The position numbers were made by a program, and so were the translations under genes. A DNA stretch of 64,000 nt. It comes from Alnus glutinosa. Lineage: Eukaryota; Streptophyta; Magnoliopsida; Fagales; Betulaceae. Under the pieces are notes generated by a model, which was not told the origin of the DNA, did no database searches, and saw only the letters and a list, made by a program, of their open reading frames with translations. This document shows, in pieces, positions 43,710-55,191 of the stretch. Location: NCBI RefSeq assembly GCF_958979055.1, contig NC_084891.1, forward strand, positions 1,627,001-1,691,000. The letters run 5' to 3'. Each line of letters starts with the position of its first letter. The stretch's first letter is position 1.

Positions 43710-44919
43710 GTGATCAAATACCTAAAAGACGGGGAGTCATCTAACGATAAAACTCAATCGCATAAGGTAAGGTTGCAATCGGCACGCTATACGATGGCTG
43801 ATGGTGTGTTATACAGAAGGGGATACTCTCATCCCCTGTTGAAGTGCCTCTCGGCTCCAGAAGCTCGCTATGTCCTCAGGGAGATCCACGAGGGAGTATG
43901 TGGGAACCACTCGGGAGGACGGATGCTAGCCCACAAAGCGGTGAGGGTCGGGTATTATTGGCCAACGATGGGAAGAGACTCGGTTGAATTTGTTCGAAGT
44001 TGTGATAAATGTCAACGGTTTGCTCGAATTATGAAAAATCTGCCCGAAAGGTTAAATTCGGTCTTGTCACCATGGCCGTTTGCTAAATGGTGAGTGGATT
44101 TAGTCGGCCCGATGCCGCCCGGGAGAGGAAAAAAGAAGTTTTTGGTGGTAACTGTGGACTATTTTATGAAGTGGGCAGAAGCGGAAGTGCTGGCGACCGT
44201 GACCGCCAGCAATGTCATAAACTTCCTCTAGAGATCGGTTGTCTGTCGTTTCGGAATTCCCCATGCCTTTGTCACTGGCAATGGTGCCCAGTTTGACGGA
44301 AAACCGTTCCGGAGTTGGTGTCCGAAACCACTACTCTACTCCGGTGTACCCCAAGTTAAATGGGCAAGTAAAGGCGACCAACAAGACCTTGCTGGAAACA
44401 TTAAAGAATAAATTGGATCGGCAAAAGGGATTATAGGTTGAATATGTCCCGAAAGTTTTATGGTCATATTGGACGACAACAAGAACCCTGACCGGGGAAA
44501 CCCCATTCTCATTGTCATATGGGACTGGGGCAGTCATACCGGTCGAGATTGGATCCTTGAGCTACAGAGTCTCGCGGTATGATCCGAGTTATAATAACGA
44601 AGGAATCAGCTTGTGTCTCGACTTGTTGCAGGAACGAAGAGATGACGCGCAGGCAGTGGGCGAAGCTTACCGAGCCCGGGTAGCTAGATACTATAACAAG
44701 ACGGTTAACCCCAGGAAATTTCGGGTCGGAGATTGGGTACTCAGAAAACTGAACGTGATGATCAGAGATTCCGCTGAAGGAAGCTTAATGCCAAGTGGGA
44801 AGGACCATACCAGGTGGTCAAATGCCATGAGAAAGGAGCCTATCGCTTGGAATCCTCGGGAAGGCAACTCGATCCCAAGAGCGTGGAATGCAGAGCACTT
44901 GAAGAAGTACTATATGTAA
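43710..44919 (+). pseudogene. Integrase of the Tat element, broken
   Basis: The HHCC zinc-binding part is complete (HEGVCGNHSGGRMLAHK... CDKCQRFA, about 43888-44025). The core is in pieces: TGA at 44091, frameshifts between 44130 and 44340, and the second catalytic Asp region reads GNGAQF, so an acidic residue expected there is absent. The C-terminal part (44512-44919) has the GDWVLRK landmark. Non-functional. Confidence 0.85.
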
Positions 44920-44989
44920 TTTTGAAATGTCCCTTTTGTAAGCCCATGCAGTTTGAATAGAGTGGCTGAAGTTGCAAAGAAAATGTTCA

Positions 44990-45420
44990 TAAAAGTTTTT
45001 CTTATCCTCCCTCGGATAAAGGGGGGTAAGTTAAGTTACCCTCACTCGGATATGGGGGTAACTCGGCATAAAAATTTTATTATCCTCATTCGGATAATGG
45101 GGGGTAAGTTAATTTATCAGTTACCCTTACTCGGATAGGGGGGTAACTTGACATAAAATTTTTTCTTATCCTCTTTCAGATAAATGAGGGTAAGTTAATT
45201 TATCAGTTACCCTCACTCGGATAGGGGGGGTAACTCGGCATAAATTTTTTTCTTATCCTCATTCGGATAAAGGGGGGTAAGTTAATTTATCAGTTAACCT
45301 CACTCGGATAGGGGGGTAACTCGGCATAAAATTTCTTCTTATCATCCTTCAGATAAAGGGAGGTAAGTTAAGTTATTAGTTACCCTCACTCCGATAGGGG
45401 GTAACTCGGCATATAAAGAA
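44990..45420 (+). repeat. Tandem array, five units of about 84 bp
   Basis: Units start at about 45001, 45080, 45166, 45252 and 45336, each with CTTATCCTC-TTCGGATAAAGGGGGGTAAG, TTACCCTCACTCGGATAGG and GGTAACTCGGCATAAA. Located between pol and the antisense gene, where Tat/Ogre elements often carry tandem repeats. No coding role. Confidence 0.85.
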
Positions 45421-45758
45421 CTCCTGCAAAAATTAAAGAAAATAACTTAGGTAATGCAGCAACAATTACCTTAGTTATTTAGGGGGGAAGGAAGATGATG
45501 AATCATGCAAAGACTAATTTATGTCACGGCCAATTCTTACAGTGGAATTATGCAATAATACCTACTATCCGACAATTTTGTAATCTTCCTTGTTCTCAGC
45601 AATCATTTGTAATCTTCCTTGTTCTCAGCAATCACAAAAATTAAAAAAATTAAAAAAAAAAAAAGAAAAAAAAAATAGGCTAAAACTAAACCATCGAATA
45701 ATTCCATTAATTCTCTTGAAATATGAATGTATACAAAACACTTAAGGCTTAAAGAAGT
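45421..45758. other. Non-coding part of the Tat element
   Basis: Between the tandem array and the antisense gene's stop codon. It contains a duplicated AATCTTCCTTGTTCTCAGCA 20-mer (about 45581 and 45611) and an A-rich tract (45645-45676). Probably the 3' UTR of the antisense gene. Confidence 0.5.
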
Positions 45759-48700
45759 CTATTCGACTTCGGGCTGGTCATCTTCCGGATGATCGTCTTC
45801 GCTACGTCCTTCGTCGGACGCGTTCTCGGGATTTGGAGCATCTTTACTCCAGTCGAGGACGTCGGGGAAATACTCGATCCCGAGATCCAATAGCCCCGAG
45901 TAACACGAACTCAGAAGAGACAAGAAGTTGGAACTCACGTTCTCAAATGATATTTTCAACTGATTGGAGCGAAGAACTAAAGCTCGAAAATTCTCGAACC
46001 CGATGTGAAAGCCAAAAGCCCAAGCTTTGGTCCGAAGCCAATGAACGAAGGATAGTTGCTCGGAGAGTCTCCTAACTTTAGCTTTATAGTGACGATACTT
46101 CCTCTGAATCCTCTGGTATCGGCCTTCAACCCCCTCCAATTTTTCAAGTGTTGACTCCCTCTCGGCGACATCTTGATCTTTATCGGCCTCGGCGAGATCC
46201 TTCTCGGACACGGCCTTCTCCAGTGCTAATAATACTTTGTCTTTTTCAGCCGATATCCGGCCCTTATCGACCAAAGCCTGTTCCTTCTCAGCAAGAGCTG
46301 TGTCCCTCTCGGCAACCAAACGATTCTTTTCAGCAACCAATGCCTCTTTGGCTAGGATCGCTAAATTGAGGTCCGCCACGAGAGTCAACTTTTCGTCTCT
46401 CAAGGAACTCAGCTTGCCAGATAGATGTTCCACTTCTTGACGAGCTTTGTCCGACTCGGCAGTTAGCCACACCCGTTCGGCATCAGGCAGTTCCCCCTCG
46501 CCCCGGGTTTCAGAGGAGCGGACTGGGACCCGACTTGAGGAAGTCTCGGGAACTCTGGCCCTGGTCTCAAGAGCCTTACACCTCTCCTTCAAGTCAGACA
46601 ACTCTCGGGTCAGGCCGGTGATGACTTCATCTTGGGACACCACGGTATGCTCGAGCTGACTGATCTTAGGACGGAGAGTGGTCTCGACGTCGGGGTTGGC
46701 ACGCATATGCTCAAGAAAATTGGACCAAGCGGCGACGAATCGGAGAGAATCCTGAAGTGAATAAAATGAATGAGAAATGGGAAGAGAAAAAGAGAACAAT
46801 TACCAATAGAATGCAAAGGAAAAATACCGCGATTTGGGATTCAATGATGTCTTGGCCAAATTTGAAAGGCGTAGTTCTCCCGATATCCTCAAAAAGTCCA
46901 TCGGGGAGAACAGAGGCTAAGGCTTCCAGAGGATCGCCTAGTAAGTGATCACCCAAGAAGTCGAACGTGCGAGAAGCGCCATAAGGCCCGACTCCAGAAG
47001 TATCCGGAATGGAAGTTCCCCCCAAAGGTGTGTCCTCAGGAACGCGGGTACCCGGGTCCGAGGTTATACGCCGACCGGGCTCTTCTTCATGGAGATCTTC
47101 TTCGGATCCCAAGGCAGGGCTTCTCAGTTGGACTTCAGGAGAACCCACCCTAAGCACTTCAGTAATTCCCTCCTTGGGTGTGCGGACACCCGAGGTAGGC
47201 GGATGCTCTGGAGAGGACTCGCTCCGCTCCTGAGTTTCGTCAGGAATATCTGGGGAGATAGAGGCTCACCCCACAATGTAAACTCTGGGCGCCTGAAGTT
47301 CTGAGCAGCGAGGGATATCTCGTTGAGTAAAAAGTCATCCCCCTCTTCAACGAAAGGCCTTTTTGAAGCTTTGCCTTTTTGAAGTCCACTGGCTTTGCGT
47401 TTGGTACCCACACCTTTGCAAAGACGTGTTGTTTCGGGATGGGTACTCTATTGTGTCTCGGTCTCAGGAGTGTGCCGTTGATCGGGAACCCCAGGCGCAG
47501 CGGCGTCCCTCCTGGCCTCGAAAACCGGAGCTTCCTCCCGGGAATCAGAATTCAGTCCACCCGTTGAACTGACCACAACTGCTCGGGGGGACTCCGGAAT
47601 GTCCATCTCTATCACCACCCCCTGTCTCTCGGAATAGGGGGACCTCGAGCTCTACAATGACCCTTAAGTTAGTAACAACATCGTGCCCCTAAGATTGAGA
47701 GCTACCGGGTACGCTCTTCTCCCGAGAAACAAAAGTCCTACTCGAGACTGTACGAATATCAGGTCGAGGGGTTTCTTTCTCCGGAATATTTCCAGGGATC
47801 CCCCCGACACTGGGAGTCTGAGAGGAGGGCTTCATGGGTCTTAAAGCCTCTTTGAGCGCGGGATAGAACAAGAGTTGCCAAGGCTTTGGCTTTTGTAGCC
47901 TTAGGTTTTCCAGCCTTGGTGAGTGGAGCCTTGTTCTCGGGAATTTTGTAGCCCAAATGATTATTCAATGATTTGTTGTTAACAATCACGTTGAAGTCAT
48001 TTTACACCTTGTGGTGACTCTTGCAATAGTCGATCATGAGTCACCTCCTCTTGTTCAGCGTTGGATATCTCGGGAGGGTTGGTCAAACTGTCGTCTAAAG
48101 CCCTCCACTCCCGAGAAATTCTCTGGGATTCTTTAAGCTTCATAGATTTGGGGCATTCCCATTCCCCCGACACTTGGAAAACTTGCCTTTCCCATTATTT
48201 ATTATTTGAGTAGACGGACTTCAAGAAGATAAACAAGGGGCCTTATCGGGTTCGTGGCTTCACAAACCCCTCGAAGTCCATAGCTAGTCGGTATACGTTG
48301 AGGAATTGCAGGATCGACATCCTGGTCCCGATTACGGTCCTCCAGAGTATGAACGAGACAAACAGGTATCTCCATGAATTCGGGAAAAATTTGACTCGGA
48401 GCTACCCTCAAGTAGAGCAACAGTTCCCGAGCAATGTCGGGAAACGGGCCTTAACCCCGCCATGAACATCCTCTCAAAGAAGGAAATGTCGCGCGCCCGT
48501 GATGCTTAGTGAAGACGGGTCTTGGAAGTGAATACGGACTGTATTACCGATATCGTAGTTTACGCGCAGAACCCATTCATTCTTCACGGACAGAAGAGAG
48601 ACGTGTTGATTCTCGAGAGGGATAAGTATTGGGGGGTTGTTCCCGAGAACGCTCTCTTCATCTTCCCCGACTAAGTTTTCTTCAACTTCACGAGCGGGTT

Positions 48701-48806
48701 CTGATGAGATGCCGACGTTACTCTTGGGAGGTATTTTGAAAGAATATGGAAGAAGAAGTAAACGTATGCGCAAGAAGAAAAGCGGGAGAGCAGTAAAAGG
48801 AAGCAA
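45759..48806 (-). pseudogene. Spliced antisense gene of the Tat element (PMD/transposase_28-like)
   Basis: On the strand opposite to gag-pol. The N-terminal part (48806 down to about 48200) reads SLSITGARHFLL, then SYGLRGVCEATNPIRPLVYLLEV, resembling the plant-mobile-domain or putative gypsy-type transposon (transposase_28) ORFs known in Tat elements; frames are broken there. The C-terminal part is well preserved: exon ending at 46828 (GQDIIESQIA), a 76-bp GT-AG intron (46752-46827), then exon 46751-45759. The latter has a long coiled coil (repeated AEKDKVLLALEKAVSEKD-type heptads) and ends in an acidic tail. The middle (46829-47411) is rich in Pro, Gly and Glu. Function unknown. Confidence 0.72.
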
Positions 48807-49571
48807 AAGGCGAAAGGCGAAAAGTGAAAAGTGAGAAGTAAAATGGGGTTTTTATAGGCTTTACAGTGACCGGGAATTACTGGTCCTTGCGACCGGAAGT
48901 CCAGATGGGCTATCATAGGGAAAATAGTCCCCATGACCATAAATCGAATCGACTCGGTTAGCGGATATTGTGCGGATTTTGAGGTGGTAGCAATAATTAC
49001 TGCCCTTGACGCAGCAGTCGAGGCGTCAGGGAAATTTAATACCAGTGACAAGGTGGCAGGCGTTTGAAATTTGAAATTTTGAAAAGTTTGAATTTCAAAG
49101 CTCCCAGGCGCTTTTTTTTTTTTTTTTTTTTTAAGAGGTCGCCAGCTGCCCTTCCCGACAAGTACAATCCTGTCTAGTCGGCGAGCCTAGTTTCTCGGTG
49201 TCGGGAAGTAAATGCTCGAGCAAGTTTTAAGTACCAGGTTCAGATTAAAGAATCTGACTAACTGATAACCCACAACGTCTAGTTGCGAACGAACATACAA
49301 GTATAGGTAATTTAAATATTATCAAGAACGCTAGGGGGAAGCTAGACACCGAGGCTCAGTTCGAACCGTGCATTGCTTTTGAGCGATGGAAGGAACTCGG
49401 CTTAGGTCATGTGAAAAATTGGGTTTGTCCGGATATGGCCGTGATCCCCATACAAGAGCTCGCCAGATGCAGATCCCTCACATCGGAGTAAAGCCTGTGT
49501 CAAAAAAAAAAAACGGAAGGCGGCAACAAAGAGATTAAAGAAAAATCATTTCGTCTCATATATGAGACAAA
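48807..49571. other. Non-coding part of the Tat element before the 3' LTR
   Basis: Would hold the promoter and 5' UTR of the antisense gene. Includes a poly-T tract at 49111-49132. No open frame with a recognisable domain. Confidence 0.45.
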
Positions 49572-49587
49572 AGAATTGGGGGGTAAC
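49572..49587 (+). other. Polypurine tract of the Tat element
   Basis: AGAATTGGGGGGTAAC lies immediately before the 3' LTR, the site for plus-strand priming. Confidence 0.8.
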
Positions 49588-50104
49588 TGTTGGGAAATCC
49601 ACCTTTCCCGACAAGGGCATTCACCGACCAAGAATGATCCGAGCAGCCCGAGTGTCAGATGCATCATTAACCGACAGGGGGCAAGAATTGTGAGACTGAC
49701 TAAAGGACGCGATTAGGTAACTTAACGCCAGGAAATCCAGGATTCACTTGGAGCCCATATTTCACCAACGATAAGTCAATCTGTCAATCACTATTTGGAA
49801 TGTACCCGAACATTGCTCGTGCCAGAAGAGATCATGTCCCTGAAAAGCCGGAATGACTTTACCTAGCCATAATTACGACAGTCTATAAATAGCAAGATCC
49901 AGGTATTATGTTTTTTTGGATTCTCTTTCTCTCTCTCTCACTCTCTCTCTCTCTCTCTCTCTCTCTAATACATCTGTCTAATTTGGGCGTTGGAGGAGGA
50001 TCGCTGGGGAAACCCACAGTGTGTCCTTATTATCTTTGTAGGTTATTCGGAGGCATTCATTGAGGACAGTGTCTCCACGTCACTAGTCGGAAACTCCATC
50101 AACA
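49588..50104 (+). repeat. 3' LTR of the Tat element
   Basis: 517 bp, matching the 5' LTR with scattered substitutions and an expanded (CT)n tract (about 49920-49965), which accounts for most of the length difference. Confidence 0.92.
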
Positions 50105-50442
50105 AATACTATGGTTGGTCGACCAGCCAATGGTGGTCACATTACTCTTGGAATGCCTCGGGATGGACCCCCAAGGTGCTTCCGGTGCATTTTGGGGTAG
50201 CCAAGGCCACTCACAGTATTCACGTTCACGGGCTTCTTTTTTTTTAAAAAAAAAAAAATAATAAAATAATGTGTGTGGGTGGTTAGTAATTTTGATTCAA
50301 TTCCAATTATAGCATATGTGTTGCCACCAAATTAAAAAGTAGGAATAACTATTTCATTTCACCATCTTTAATTCTCAATAATAACTATTCATTTTTATAT
50401 TGGACTACATTCGACATACCAAAGTAACCAAACGCGGCATTA

Positions 50443-51567
50443 GACTACTAAAAATATGTTGGTAAATAAGACTTCACCTATAAAAAGACAAAAGATTGGC
50501 AGAGATGAAACCAAACATATTTCTTTAGGGATAAACTAACTTTCTCTATTTATCATTAGGTGGATCTTAAAAGTGTATCTAAAAAACACAAAAGTTTGTA
50601 AAATAGAATAAACAAATATATAAATTTATTTAGAGATATAGTGTTGCTGCTATTAAAACAAGAAGGCTGCCAAGGCATGTCTCTATTTGAATGTCTATAC
50701 CAAATTTAACACGAAATTTGAACATCCCTTTTTTCTTTATTTATTATTTACCTTTTAAAAATTATGTGAAAAGATTACATAAATAAAAGAAAAGATGTCA
50801 TTTTTCATTTTTGAAAAAATTACATTGACCTCTATGGAAGTTTTAAAATTATATTTTTATTCAATAATTGTTTTGAATTAGATATTAACCTTAAATAAGC
50901 GAGAAAATATTATGTACGAATTACTTTAAAGCCACTGAAAATTTAAAGTTTTCTCATTATTTTACTCACCCACATAAAAAGACAAACGGAAAACATCAAT
51001 GAAAGCTCTAAAATTAAACGAGCTAGAAACATTGAATTGATGAGAAAATAAGTTGAAAACAATACAACTAATTGGAGTAAACTCCCTTAAAAAAACTTGA
51101 GGCCAATAAGTAGTGGAATGATCATGAGAGAATTCGGGTAGATGATTGTGAGAGAGTATTTATGAGACTCACCTGACCGAATAAGTAATTGGGCAGCCAA
51201 GTTTTTATTTGGTCAGTTGGGTCCCATAAGTGCTTTATCACAATCATTTGCTTAAATTCTCTCAAATTTAGGCAAAAAATTTGAGGAGATCCTAGTCCAG
51301 ATAAAATTTCATTGTAACTGTCTATTTTGATTATGATGCAATTGATCAGACAATTGTAATATGCCATTGATGGTCGTTTAAGCTGTTGAGCACATTTATA
51401 GTGTAATTAAACATGTAAATGTGAGAAGCTTTCGACGGAGGTTACATGTCTAAGCACGGTCTCATTAAAGGTCTTTCACAAACCGCAAATATAAAAAGAA
51501 AATAGCATCTAATTCCAGTTTATAAATAGTAGAATGGTTATTGAGTATAAATTTATTATTCATAGCA
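50443..51567. other. Intergenic, one palindromic MITE
   Basis: AT-rich, without a supported gene. About 51125-51285 is a palindromic MITE related to 6760-6950 (shared TTTTTATTTGGTCA...GGGTC middle and inverted AATTCTCT arms). Confidence 0.45.
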
Positions 51568-51584
51568 CAATTAAGGACGATCTT

Positions 51585-52982
51585 TTTTTTTTTTTTTTTG
51601 GATCAAAGAGTACCTGCTTTCATTAAAAAGACCAAAAGGTCCAATTACAACGTTAAGGAATACCAAGACTCCCTAAACATAAAATCAGAACTAATTTATG
51701 ATTTGTGAGCATACTACCTAAAAACACCCAAATATTACAAGAACAAACATTGGAAGCTACTCTAAACAAATAAGCACCACTACTAAAAATAAAGGAGTAA
51801 TTACCTTTTTCCCCCATCAACTACTAGCCATTGTCAACATGCCCCCATGAACTGACACATCGACCAAAAGAGAGCATCAAACTATCAACTTTACATGTTT
51901 TGCCCCCTTCCGTCAGTTTAATTCGTAAAAAGACTTAAATACCCTAACTCAAATTCAAAAATGACATAAATGCCCTCAACTTTTTTAAGCATATTAATTT
52001 TAATATATATTTTTTATTAATTACTGTTGGAGTTTGGTCTTTAAACCAAAATTAACTCCCAAAAATGGAATATTCCGTCCAAGTTAACGGGATTCCCTGA
52101 TGGAGGGGGGCAAAGTATGTAAAGTTGGTAGTTGGATGTTCTCTTTTGGTCGAGGTGTCAGTTCATGGGGGCATTTGACAATGATTGTTAGTTGATGAGG
52201 GGAAAAGGTAATTACTCAAAAAATAAAAGATGGCCGATTTACGCTATAAAGCGAAAAAGTCCAATAATATCCAAGCATCTAACAAGCAGCTTGTAGATCT
52301 AACAAAAAAACCACCAACAGAGCCCGGTGAGGGAAGGGGGGGGAACCGCCAGCAGGAAAACACCAGAGCATCCGAAAAACCGCCTTCAGCCGTGGTAGTG
52401 GAAGGCGGGATAATGGCGCATGGCCATCAAGCGCCAGGGACCTCCCTGGCGCGTGAATGCCACACTTCGATGTGGAGGGAGTGGTGGGGGACACGCCGAA
52501 CGTCGGGGGACTCCGAGGACGCCGATGAACCCAATGGTGAGGCCGGTGTTGTGCAATAATAGAGAGAGAAGCGTAGATCTATCTCCCAAAATTTCGATCC
52601 AAACAACCATTTCAAAAAACACACGGTGACTTGCCCTCACCACTAAGCTTACCGGTTAGCCTTAGCACCTGAAAAAAATTTGCTTGCACAAAGAAACAAT
52701 AGAAAAAAAAGGAAAAAAAAAAGACAACCTCTACCGATTCAAACACTGGGAAGAACAAAGCTCCAACAATCCCTAAAAGCTTAGAGAAACAGACCATCCA
52801 TCCCTAGAAATAAGCCAAAGGGGAACAAAAGCCACCCTAGCCTTAAAGGCTAAGAGCAGACACCAGCACTCGGAGGGAAAGCCGTGAAGGGCGCCCGCGC
52901 CTGGCGAAACAAAACATCCAGTTTTTGCTCTCACTTCGTTTTTCTTCTTTGGTTTTTTCGCCCTTCTCAATTCTATCAATTT
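51585..52982 (-). mobile_element. Retroposed sequence with 17-bp target duplication
   Basis: Perfect 17-bp direct repeats CAATTAAGGACGATCTT (51568-51584 and 52983-52999) flank the segment. It begins with poly-T directly after the left repeat, i.e. a poly-A tail on the minus strand, preceded there by TTAATGAAAGCAGGTACTC. This is the product of LINE-type target-primed insertion. About 975 bp remain after removing the nested fold-back element. No RT, RNase H or known gene is recognisable. It may be a LINE with only non-coding or ORF1-like sequence left, or a processed transcript. Confidence 0.82.
51795..52216. repeat. Fold-back element nested in the retroposon
   Basis: Inverted arms of about 120 bp: AGTAATTACCTTTTTCCCCC at the left pairs with GGGGAAAAGGTAATTACT at the right, and CCATGAACTGACACATCGAC with GTCGAGGTGTCAGTTCATGG. 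The loop is AT-rich. It belongs to the same structural type as 7555-7975 and 19205-19440. Confidence 0.75.
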
Positions 52983-52999
52983 CAATTAAGGACGATCTT

Positions 53000-53132
53000 G
53001 GAAGTGATTGTATATTTTTTTTTTAAAATTAAAAGATCTACTTATCAAAAAAAAAATAAAATTAAAAGATCTATTATTATCTAATTCAAAAAACAAAGAG
53101 TGACATGTAATTTCCTCAAAGCTTTGAAGGCT

Positions 53133-53163
<31 letters not shown>

Positions 53164-53218
53164 AATGCTTGCCTTAATTGATCTTCTACCTATCTCGGAA
53201 CCGAAACGTCGAGCGAAA
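53000..53218 (+). promoter_or_regulatory. Upstream region of the CCCH/G-patch gene
   Basis: A long (TA)n run (53133-53159) lies about 60-85 bp before the ATG at 53219 and might act as a TATA-like region. An upstream in-frame ATG at 53165 would add 18 residues; I prefer 53219 because it opens the conserved-looking MASEEE start. Confidence 0.4.
53041..53056 (+). mobile_element. Ultra-short retroposon footprint with 17-bp TSD
   Basis: A 16-bp insertion CTTATC plus ten A between two copies of TAAAATTAAAAGATCTA (53024-53040 and 53057-53073). Same core as the footprints at 21186, 61430 and 62354. Confidence 0.8.
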
Positions 53219-54953
53219 ATGGCGAGCGAGGAAGAGATACTTCTAGAGAACCAGCTGGAGCTTCAATTGGAAGAGCAAAGAGACTCACTTGCCATTCTGA
53301 GACAAGCCCTAGCCTCTGACCCCGCTAATCCCGAGCTTCTCACGGTACGTCCTCCCCTAATTCAGAAGAAAACGGTACCGTTTTGTTACGAATGGAAATT
53401 TGGATCTTAGGTTTTCCGTTCACTGGGTTTAAAGAAAATTATAGAATCGAATTAGCTGTGACAAACACGACTATATAGCTTCACGAACAAGGGGGTTCCG
53501 CTTAATATGTCTATAGAAATAGTGCATTATCTGAAAGTTCATGGCATAAAGTACTCGATAATCCGGCATATTCAGTGCTCTTAAGCTCTGTTATATTATT
53601 GCCAGTGCTTAAGAAATTATAATGAGATTTTGATGCATAGAAATTAGTGTACGATTTATCATTGGACATGCGTTCAAAGATAAGAATTTATTTTTATAAC
53701 GAGAAGAAACTCTGTATGCACAGTTAACCACAAGATTATATTGTACTAACTAACACATGGGTAAACCTCTGAGTACTTGAGCTATCCCTCACCTAAGCAC
53801 TAGATCGGTAAGAGGATTTGAATCTCAGCCAACAATTAAGGAGCATATCCACTTGCTAGTTGAAGTGACCTCAACTCAAGTGACAAAGATGGGAATTTTA
53901 AGTTAGGAAGAAGAGTTTTGCCAGTTGTCCAGTCCGAACAATCATCAATGTCGGCATTGTTTTTGCACTTCCGACTTGTTTTGCTCTAGTTTAAGGTTTC
54001 ATTATAAATTAGATGTGCTAATTTATGTCCATCATGAAGCTTTGCTATTTCAAACTTTAAATACAATCTTGTTGAAATTAAACGTAGACCAAAAAAAAAA
54101 AAAAAAAAAAAGAGATGGGTTTCACTTGACCAATTTTATAGGATGGTTCTTATGCTATTGCCTAATTCTTCTCACTAACCGAGTAGTATCATTTTGTCAA
54201 AGATGTTATGTGTAATGGTGTGGGAAGCTGTAACATCTCAGTCTTACATTGAGGTGAGACTGAGCTTTATAAGTGATTTTAGGAAGTTATAAATTGAGTA
54301 GTCCTTTTGAAGTGATAGCGCAGATGTGTCTAGTGTTTTTATTGAGTTACAAATGGTATTAGAGCAAAGTTAGTACATCATGTGTTATTGGAGCATTGCA
54401 TCACGTGGCTTCGACGATGACGCCAGGGATTTAAGAGGGAGAGATTGGAACACCGTAGTTTCACATTGGGAAGATGAGTAACTTACATATAGAGTGTATA
54501 GATTATAAAGCTACTCATGAGTTTTAAGTTCCATATTGGTTCATTACTAGTCAATTTGGAGCTCCCTATAATCAACTTATAATGGCTAGTAAGGAACCAA
54601 TGTTGAATTTAGCATTCATGAGTTCCTTTATATTCTACCCACTCTTTGTGAGTTATTCATTTTCGCAATGTGGGACTGAGATATTACAATCTTCCTTCCT
54701 TAAATTTATGATGTCCTCGTTAGGGCCACATAATGCAGTGAATGTGCTAGTCAAATTTGCACTATCACTTCAAAAGAACTAGTCGCTTTAGAACTCCATT
54801 GAATCACTTATAAATCCCAGTCTCATTTAATAAGGAACCAATGTGGGAGTATGATTGCTTTTATAATCTACCAACTCTATATGGGTTATTCATCTTTCTC
54901 ATGTGGGATTGGTGTCTTACAGAAATACACCCACTGTTAGTTTTGTTGTTGTG

Positions 54954-54984
<31 letters not shown>

Positions 54985-55151
54985 TTAAATTTTTAAATTT
55001 TTTTTAATGCTTAAATGAATCCATGGTTTTCAGTTTGCTTTTTGGGTGCACTGTTAGTTGCGCGTATTAGAAGTCATTTCAAGATACGAGACCTATATTT
55101 CAGTTCATTTTATTTTGATGTCACTGTCAGGCATTTGTTGTTGTTGTTGTT

Positions 55152-55191
<40 letters not shown>

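Larger units (their letters stand above)
38941..50104 (+). mobile_element. Tat-lineage Ty3/Gypsy LTR retrotransposon, structurally complete
   Basis: 11,164 bp with LTRs of 488 bp (38941-39428) and 517 bp (49588-50104), TG...CA ends, perfect 5-bp target duplication AATAC (38936-38940 and 50105-50109), primer-binding site at 39432 and polypurine tract before 49588. Internal order: gag, protease, RT, RNase H, second RNase H, integrase, tandem array, antisense gene. The second RNase H plus an antisense gene place it in the Tat/Ogre group. All coding parts carry stops or frameshifts, so it is non-autonomous now. The LTRs differ at roughly 5 percent of positions by eye, so it is older than the element in PPR gene 3. 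Confidence 0.93.
38644..50439. mobile_element. Harbinger/Tourist-like MITE, split by the Gypsy element
   Basis: The outer ends read AGCCTCGTTTAGTT (38644) and its near complement ending at 50439 (RC TGCCGCGTTTGGTT), flanked by TTA (38641-38643 and 50440-50442). Short GC-type ends with a TTA duplication are typical of PIF/Harbinger MITEs. Without the Gypsy element and its duplication, the MITE is about 627 bp. It has a (TA)n tract (38877-38907) and a GC-richer middle (50110-50240). Confidence 0.65.

Noticed and set aside
54582..54782. 66-codon frame in intron 1 of the CCCH gene
   Set aside because: Falls entirely inside the palindromic repeat block.
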